Below, piece after piece: positions 56,630-64,000 of a stretch of DNA of 64,000 bases. Source of the DNA: Aureobasidium sp. EXF-3400 (Eukaryota; Ascomycota; Dothideomycetes; Dothideales; Saccotheciaceae); assembly GCA_024195585.1 (NCBI GenBank), contig SWBL01000225.1, positions 22,221 through 86,220 on the forward strand, in the 5' to 3' direction. The notes under the pieces are model-generated. The model did not search any database and was not told the origin of the DNA. It worked only from the letters and a program-made list of their open reading frames with translations. Numbering within the stretch: the first letter of the stretch is position 1; every line of letters starts with the position of its first letter. A program made the position numbers and the translations under genes.

Positions 56630-59355
56630 ATGTATGCTGCAATAACCTGCTCACCGCCAATTGGACAACCCACTGTTGTTTCCAGAGACCAGAGTGCTGT
56701 ACGCAATTTCCGAATTGGCATATTGTCTTCCACCACTGAACTCCTGCCAGGTCCAATTCTCTGTCTTGTTGGAGACATCTGCTGCATCGTTAGGTACATA
56801 TCTTCAACCCCTGTGCCTGTGTAAATGCACTAACCGTACCACTCAGTCAATGAACAGAAAATCAAAGTCTCAATCTGGCACAACCACAAAGGACAGCATG
56901 ATTGGTCTGAACTTCCACTCCAGGCGTCCGCTGACCTCGATGATATTGTGAGTCGTTGAACAAAGTGCTTGTGCAATATAAGCTTACATATTAGTTACTT
57001 GTGAACTCGAAATCACAAATCGCCCGCAGGTGGTATACCGGCGAGCTTTCTAGTCGACCCAAAGACCTTCGACCCATATCCTTCACCGTCAAGTTCCAGA
57101 TTGGCGACGATGCAGGTTGGAAATGGATCAAAGACCAGAGCGGATTGGATGATGGAAAACTTCATTATCAACAATCACACGAGGAGCTGGGCTTCCGTGA
57201 TTACTTCAATGGGACAAGCTCCGACCTCAACATCCGCAAGACGAATGCTGATACTCCGGGCACCAAGTTGTATTCTATCACCGCACCTGTCAAGCCTGCT
57301 GAAGGCAATGACTCTGGTCATAGCAGACATGTTCTGGGAACTCCCAAAGATTTCACCCGATGGTTTTCTTTGGTCCGACTTTGGAGCCCCTGGCTTGCAC
57401 CACGCCAGGGCAAGGACAAGTTCCATGTAGACAAAGACGCTGTACTCGCATCTTTCCTACGACACGATGGCTCACATGTCGTCTGCCTTGCCATCAGTGG
57501 TGTGGAAGACGTTCTCACTATCTTCCAACACGATGATAGCGGCAACTTAATCATACAAGGCCGCAATGATCGCGAAAAAGAAGGCACCAGCCATATAGTC
57601 ATTGCGGTTGCGGACTCCTTTGAGATCGCAAACGCTGCGGTTATGTATCATGCAAGGAAAGTAGTCGGAGGCTACGAGTCTGTATCAGGTCAAGTCGAAA
57701 CCGAAGTCAAGACCTTGATGGAGAAGAACGTCAAGGCCGAGTGGCTCGAGGAGTGGTTTGATGGGTTCACCTACTGCACTTGGAATGGTCTGGGTCAGAA
57801 GCTCACCGTCGACAAGATCAATGAGGCCTTGGAATCTTTGAAGAAAGAAGACATCGTAATCGAAAACCTGATCATTGACGACAATTGGCAGTCTTTGTCG
57901 GAGGGCAAGTCACAAATGGACCGAGCCTGGACCGACTTCGATGCCAACAAAGAGGGCTTTCCCCATGGCCTCAAGCACGCTGTCACGGATATTCGTAAGA
58001 AGCATCCAAACATCAACCACATTGCAGTATGGCACGCAATTTTAGGCTACTGGGGTGGAGTAGCAAAGGATGGCAACATTGCAAAGAACTACAAGACGAC
58101 GACTGTGCAGAAAGAGCCAGGAGTCGCAGAAGGCAAGATGCTGGTTGTCGACGCTTCAGATGCTCAACGCATGTACAATGACTTCTACTCATTCTTGGAC
58201 GATTGTGGTATTACCGGAGTCAAAACTGACGCTCAATTCTTCTTGGATATGATTGTCGATGCACCCGACCGCCGAGCTTTGATCACGGAGTATCAAGATG
58301 CTTGGACAATTGCTCATCTCCGCCACTTTGGCTCACGAGCCATATCCTGCATGTCACAATCTCCTCAAATGCTCTTCCACTCGCAACTTCCGACTAACAA
58401 GCCCCGACTTCTTGTCCGCAACTCTGATGACTTCTTCCCTGAAGTTCCTGCTTCTCACCCTTGGCATATCTTCTGCAACGCCCACAACTCTTTGCTCACC
58501 CAGCATCTAAACGTGTTGCCCGACTGGGACATGTTCCAAACATCACACGAGTGGGCTTCCTTCCATGGCGCAGCTCGTTGTGTCTCGGGAGGACCGATCT
58601 ACTTTACAGACTATCCTGGCAAGCACGACATCAAGTTGATCAAGCAGATGACAGCCATAACCACTCGAGGAAAGACTGTCATTCTGCGCCCCTACAACAT
58701 CGGCAAGAGCACAAATGCATATGCTGGATACGAGGACCACTCTCTCTTGAAAGTGCATACCTACCACGGATACGCTCGCACCGGTACAGCATACCTAGGC
58801 GTCTTCAACTGCACACAACGTCCACTGTCTGAACTTATCCCTCTATCAACCTTTGCAGGAGCCGAAGAAGGCAAATACGTCATTCGAGCATTCACTACTG
58901 GCGCCGTCAGCAAACCAATGTCATGCGGCGAAAAGAAAGCACTGGCTGGCGTTGAGATCGATGTTGGAGGTTGGGAGATTTTATCTGCTCATCCTGTCCA
59001 CGAACACAAGACCCGCCGCAAGGCCATCGCAATATCTTGCTTTGGTCTCGTCGGCAAGATGACAGGTGCAGCCGCCATAATCAGCAGCGACGTCGTCGTT
59101 GACAAGCAAGGACGACTCAGATACTCCGTTCTTATCAAAGCTCTGGGTGTGCTTGGTTTCTGGATAGGCGATCTCAGCAAGAGTTGGAGCGTCGAGGATG
59201 ACATGCTGGTCTTGATCTTTGGCAAGCAGATCCCCAAGGGGTGTGTGAGTGTCAATGGAGATGTTTTGGAAATCGATGTGGATAGAGCTTGGAAGGAGAC
59301 TGGCCAGACGGCTGGGTGGTCCAACGAGATTGAGGTTGAGTTGTTCGTATCGTAG
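56630..59355 (+). CDS. GH36 raffinose-synthase-like / alpha-galactosidase-type protein
   Basis: A cytosolic-type (no signal peptide) GH36 protein of 857 residues. Model: join(56630..56698, 56751..56793, 56847..56947, 56995..59355). The small 43-nt and 101-nt exons rebuild the beta-sandwich start: PPIGQPTVVSRDQSAVQFSV and LVNEQKIKVSIWHNHKG, as in plant and fungal raffinose-synthase (Sip1) proteins. The barrel carries EWFDGFTYCTWNGLGQ, LIIDDNWQSL, HIAVWHAILGYWGG and CGITGVKTDAQFFLD with the likely nucleophile Asp. Then come FGSRAISCMSQSP and LPDWDMFQTSHEWASFHGAA. I chose the ATG at 56630 over 56498 because the family starts close to PP(L/I)GQ. Activity (galactosidase or galactosyl transfer) cannot be decided. 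Confidence 0.88.
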
Positions 59356-60436
59356 TAGGGCGGGTCGCCATAATGTGCGTATGTTATGATTGTTGCGAGT
59401 TATCCTATGCTTTTACACACCCTTCTTCTTTCCATCTGTTGTGTCACAAAGTCTAGATGCCACGACAACACAAAAAGGTCAATAGAGGCTAATGGCTCCC
59501 AAGAAAGCGTGTACAAAGAGTAGCTTATCCAAAGATACCGGGCACTATGAACTTGCATATGCATGACAACAATCTCACCACAGAAGAGACACTGCCAAGT
59601 AGTCTCACCCCAAAGCTTTATATACAAGTGAGATTGCATATACTCCAAGAGGAAAACACACGGCTGTTTAGCGCAAGCGGAAAACCGTCATCTTGTTGGT
59701 ATGTTTCCGCATTGGAGTTGCCGAGAACACGGACAGTCGCTACCGGCGCCAGAGCCATTCATACCAAGTATCTTCCTTTTCTTTTTGCTACTCTGCGTCT
59801 TCTTTTGTGCCTTGAATGTAGAGATGCGGGAGAGGTAGTGGTGATTGTGTTTTGCTGGTAGTAGAGAAGGTAGGTGGTGGTACACGTTATCTAAGAGGTG
59901 TTGTTGATAAATTACGCTTGTTGTGATGATCTTGGAGATAGGGGTTCGATCCATGGCGAAGGTGATTGCTCTTTTTGCAGTTTTCAGTTGGTATGGGGAG
60001 TTTGTGAGATGTTTCACAATCTGAGACTGATATTGCTCTGTCTGCAAGCACAGAGGGAAGGTTTTTATGAATCTCCCTTGATATGATGACCATCAGTGCT
60101 GCGTCACTTCCTCCTACAACGACATAGATAGGTGAGCTACCAAATTGCACAGTGTTGTACTGAAACATGGTGGTTCCCACTGAGATGTGTCGCTCTCCAG
60201 GCTCTCCCTGGAAATGTCTCTAAATTGAAGTCAATTGTGCGTTCTGATATACTCAAAATGCTGGTCAATGGGTTTTGAGAGATGCCATCTCGAGGTTGCT
60301 CACTCACTTCAAAATTCATCAACTGCTACTCGCTGCAGCTGAGTGACTCGAACAAAAGCACTCACCTTGTTGTACCACAACTCAACATCACACCAGCATC
60401 TACTCTGCCTCTCCTACACCAACCGTACAATTCAAC
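59356..60436. other. Intergenic region with a tRNA-like box B and T5 run
   Basis: No gene supported over 1.08 kb. At 59942-59952 GGGTTCGATCC matches box B, and CTCTTTTTGC (near 59969-59978) repeats the tail of the SINE-like copies. A box A-like TGGTACACGTT lies near 59878. A degraded element is possible. A second box B-like sequence in minus orientation (TGTTCGAGTC) is near 60344-60353. Confidence 0.35.
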
Positions 60437-61128
60437 ATGACATCTTCAGCACCACACCAACCATTCCCCTACCTCGATCCCACCTGCATCCTCTGGTGTA
60501 CCACCGAAGGAAGCAACACTATAAATGACTTCCTCTCCACTCTACCCCCAAACTTCCTTCCCTCTTTCCTCAACGAATGCGTCAAAGTCATTGATCTCGT
60601 CCACGATCACTGGAGAAAAAAAGACACTGGCGGTCTCACCGACTCCCAGCTCGCCATCTGGGAAACTCTAAAGCAATGGCCGATAGATCCTGACCAACTC
60701 CTCAGAGTCATGCAAGTATACTCAGACGGGAAGTTTCGCCGCGGAGTAACTTTCAAAGGCGTGGTTGATTTGAGTAAAGGCTCAATGGGTAAATGCCTTT
60801 CCTACTGCTCATCCTTGCACATGTCGTCCACTGATATCATCCCATAACAGATGATACAGCATACACCACAGCACAACAAACCCTCTACAACAAAGTCTTC
60901 CCCATCGGCCAACGAGAAATCTGTCGCATGACTCTGGAGCAACAAGCTGGTCTACAACCGCTACTACGTCCTCACCCCGGTCTCCAGAAACTGCGTGATC
61001 AGCGCAATAGAAACACTGAAAGTCGCAAGAAGCGCAAGTTTGGGGACACAGTTGGACGATCAGGTGGATGCAATGGAGAGTATGAGGAAGATGAAGAGGG
61101 ACTTGCCGACTTTTGCGTTTGGTGTTGA
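60437..61128 (+). CDS. Unrecognised paralogous family, member D
   Basis: Model: join(60437..60788, 60851..61128), 209 residues; the phase-1 intron is the shortest of the family (62 nt, GTAAAT...AACAG). Exon 1 has ILWCTTEGSNTINDFLSTLP (the Trp of the second motif is Phe here) and PSFLNECVKVIDLVHDHWRK, then LLRVMQVYSDGKF. Exon 2 opens with AYTTAQQTLYNKVFPIGQRE, the same block as in members A and B. A basic run (NTESRKKRKFGD) and an acidic end (EYEEDEEGLADF) follow, the same tail plan as member B. It lies 16 kb from the A-B-C cluster, so the family is dispersed. An alternative frame stays open beyond 61128 to 61360. Confidence 0.65.
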
Positions 61129-61750
61129 TGAGAGAGGAGTCAAGATGGTTGGAGAGAAACACGATGGACTTGTGGTTCTTGAGAAGGGAAAAGGCAAGGA
61201 GAAGGTCGTGGAAGTTGATGGGAAGGAAGAGGAGACTTTACTGACTACCTTTCGCATGCAAACATTGACGAAGCAATCCGGTATAGAGAACTCACAGCTC
61301 CTATGCCGAACACACCATCGCATCCTGCATCTTCAAACTGTACAATTTCTGGTTCATTGATTCTGGTGTCTCAAAAACTCAACCCTCTAGTCATCTTGAC
61401 CCTGATCCCTCGATCCCTGTACTCCTCACTGCCAGATATCTCATCAAGCTCTACTCTTACAATTGCGTGTATCCCTCGTTTCTGTTTTTCAATGTCTCGA
61501 TCCTCCAACTTGTGGGCTGCCGGCGCCCTTGACTTTGCTGTGGTCGATTGTGTGGTATTTCATCGAAGCTGACGGATATCTTAGCTTCATGTTGCCTTTT
61601 CTGATGTGCGTATATTTTTGCTCGATGCTCGTGGTTTTTTCAAACGTGGCTGGCATTTTGTTGTCTGCTTACCATCAGCATTTTTGTAGACATTGATAAA
61701 GTAGACTTATGCAGAAATAAAAGGCTAGGTGAGGACGGATAGAAACAAAC
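61129..61750. other. Intergenic region between member D and the protoglobin gene
   Basis: Convergent 3' ends. It is T-rich with short frames; no gene or RNA signal is supported. Confidence 0.4.
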
Positions 61751-62991
61751 TTACTTATTAGCTTCAAACGGATTAGGCTCCAGATTTTCCTTGAGCACTG
61801 TTTTGCCATCAATGATCCGAATACGAGGGGTTCCCGGGGAGTGATACTGTTGAAGCACATCAGGCGCTGTTCCATTAACCCTAGGCGATCGTGTCGATGT
61901 CGCGCGTTGACGCTCTAGATCTGCAGGATTGGGGCCTGAGCGTGCCATACCGCTGAATGGGCATCTACTCATACCGTCCCCAAGGTGAGTGGCCTCCTCT
62001 ATGGGTCTCCCCAGTGATGTTTTTCCGCTATCAGAGCTTTTGCTACTGCCAGTGCGGCTTGTGAAGACGGACGAGCCGTCGTCGCCAAGAATTTTCTTTC
62101 CATGTAGATATCCCTCACGCTCCCCTTCTTGTATCTCTCCCAGCAATGTGTCGGCTTCCTCTTGTGTGTACTCGGAGCCGTCGGTGTTGTGCCATTTTTC
62201 AATCAGGTCGTTTTGAATCCAGATTACTTTGCCGAGGGCTTTTACGATGCTGATTTTGCGGTGGAGTTCGAGGCGGGGGTGGGAGAGGATGGCTTCGAAG
62301 AGGGAGTCTTGGATGAAACCTAGACAGGCGCCGAGGAAGACGTAGTCGACGTGGAGGGGGTTTTGGCGGCCTCGGCCTACGTGCATTAAGCTGGTTTATG
62401 AGTGTGAGTTGGGGGTGCTTGGAGGTTGAAGAGGGTCGTTGTGTCAGTGCTAGACTTACCCGACTTTGTCTAAGTATTCCTGGAAGACGTTAGCGAGAGC
62501 CTTATAGAAGGGAAGATGGTAGTTACCCAATAGTCCATTCGTGTGCAGTCGGAGTTGAGCTTTGTGAGGTACCATCTCAAAAACTGCGATTGGTTAGATA
62601 TTATTACAACGAACCTCCGGCGACATGAACCCACCATTTTTCTATGCTCGATCTGAGCACTGTCTTCTGTAGGCCAACTCTCCACTGGGCCTTCATCTCT
62701 ACTGTCCCTTGTGGTGAACACACGAGCGGTGATGTCGTATCTGAGAAGCTTCTTGTATACTATGTTGACGATAGCAGGAATGACCGCTTTGATATACTTT
62801 TGTCCAGATATCAAGGCTTGTACGTCATCTGTAATGCATCCATGTTAGAGTATCTAGGTGCTGTACAACCAATATTACTGACCAGTTCCAAACTCCAGAA
62901 ACGAATGCAACCACTGTACTCTAGCGGGCAACGATGTGAAGATGTCGCGACGGCTCACGCGCTCCATAGATTTCGGCGGGTCTGCATACAT
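61751..62991 (-). CDS. Fungal protoglobin / globin-sensor-like protein
   Basis: Model: complement of join(61751..62390, 62460..62479, 62527..62583, 62635..62828, 62883..62991), 339 residues. The five exons include micro-exons of 20 and 57 nt; every junction is in phase and rebuilds a continuous globin-like domain. Segments: SRRDIFTSLPARVQWLHSFL, VQALISGQKYIKAVIPAIVN, YDITARVFTTRDSRD, then FLRWYLTKLNSDCTRMDYW joined to EYLDKVGLMHVGRGRQNPLH. DYVFLGACLGFIQDSL and ALGKVIWIQNDLIEKW follow. This matches fungal protoglobin-domain proteins, which bind heme in related microbes. The C-terminal 130 residues are Ser/Pro-rich and disordered. A GTAAGT at the stop codon leaves room for a further exon. Confidence 0.8.
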
Positions 62992-64000
62992 GATCGCGGT
63001 GGAGTTAAAGTTGATAGTGTATCAAGCCAGAGATCAGTGGGTAAAAAGACGATCAGATCCAAACGGCGGGTGATGCTAACAGAAGTTGAGATGCAACGAA
63101 GCAGCGTAGAACAAACGATTCACGGAGCTAACAGGTTTAAAGAAGAAGCAGGGGAAAAGGAACAGGCAGAGTGGGATGAAGGAATTGATTTGTGCTAGAG
63201 AAATTTGGGCATCCTCTCACTGACCAAGCCGGTCTGTCGCAAGATCGCAATGGCGCGAGTGCTCCCGATACTACGGGTTAGTAGGCATGATACTACGCAA
63301 CTTGTCCTGATTAGCGTGGCCCTGATTGGCACATGGCACCGATTGATGCAGGTTGAAGGAGTGTTAAAGGAAAGCCCTTTGGCCTTGCGGTTGACTTGCT
63401 TCCGCACGGACGACCAATTTTGGAAGACATGCCGAACAGGGTCCAAGCACCTCACCTGATATCTTGGATATCTCATGTGTCTGCTGCTTCGAAGCACGCC
63501 ACTCGCGGCCTATATTCGTTGTAGGAAGCTCGCAGATATAGATGGTGTGCTCAGGTTGTCGCTGTTGCCCTAATCCTCCGACGATGGTGCGAAACAATCG
63601 GTGAAGATGCTGAGTATAAGCTAGCAACTAAGAGACGCAGGGGAGCAGAATGGTCCACAGCCCAACTGCCTGGTGCCAGGTCCTTGGTGCGGCAGAGAAT
63701 CATCTTTGGGTTGTCGCTTGTGCTTCTACACTGGCCGGTGCTGGCCATGTCCAATACTCGAATGATTGATCTTCCGCCGGGCGGTGAAACTACTGCACCG
63801 AGCTCTCTAGCTCCCATGCCCTTCCGCTGGCGTCGTGACTCTTGACAGGCGGGCCCCACTCTGCCATGCAGAAACGAACGACTGAAACACGACCGAGTAA
63901 GGTACAGTAACACCTCGCTATAGCAATGCTCCGTACAACGATATCCTCGCTTGAGCGATATTTTCCAACGATTTATCAAATTCACCATACAACTATCGCT
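62992..64000. other. Intergenic region to the window edge, nothing recognised
   Basis: About 1 kb upstream of the protoglobin gene. The open frames here are short and lack domains; no repeats or RNA signals were seen. Confidence 0.4.

Overview
The window is nuclear DNA from a filamentous ascomycete (Pezizomycotina; Dothideomycetes is my guess from gene content, not demonstrated). Evidence: compact genes with short (about 50-60 nt) GT-AG introns, fungal housekeeping proteins (KRR1, HIS1, PRE7, SWP1, MEF1, JIP5), secreted plant-wall hydrolases and a fungal protoglobin. I rebuilt spliced models by following reading frame, splice sites and protein-family continuity. No rRNA, CRISPR or bacterial-type operon was seen, and no tRNA that folds properly.

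Layout. 0-3.3 kb: end of KRR1, then HIS1 and the proteasome gene PRE7 divergently arranged. 3.6-8.1 kb: a stand-alone NRPS-like adenylation protein and a PNPOx/ferredoxin-reductase fusion. 9.1-22.7 kb: a GH43 glycosidase, an MFS sugar transporter and a GH3 beta-xylosidase, with GGCTAA (XlnR/Xyr1-type) sites nearby, so a plausible loose xylan-use neighbourhood. It is interrupted by an IFI6-like small protein, a coiled-coil protein and an F-box-like gene broken by an in-frame TGA. 23.7-31.9 kb: a small membrane ORF, an HTH-like protein, an unknown Ser-rich nuclear-type protein with an in-frame TAG, SWP1, a metallo-beta-lactamase-fold hydrolase and a gene-poor stretch. 31.9-36.8 kb: one exon encoding a 1619-residue repeat-rich protein with two zinc-finger-like modules. 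37.4-39.8 kb: a glutaminyl cyclase and a TMEM70-like mitochondrial membrane protein. 40.4-44.0 kb: three members of an unrecognised paralogous family; a fourth lies at 60.4 kb. 45.3-52.5 kb: an ABCB full transporter divergent from mitochondrial EF-G. 54.7-62.9 kb: JIP5, a raffinose-synthase-like GH36, the fourth family member and a protoglobin.

The most interesting signals are: (1) the four-member family with a strictly kept two-exon, phase-1-intron design; (2) three short sequences that look like copies of one tRNA-derived SINE family (box A, box B, T-run), plus two looser box A/B candidates; (3) two genes whose frame is cut by one stop codon with no evident rescuing intron; (4) three diverged tandem-repeat arrays in intergenic DNA; (5) a GC-AG intron and several micro-exons.
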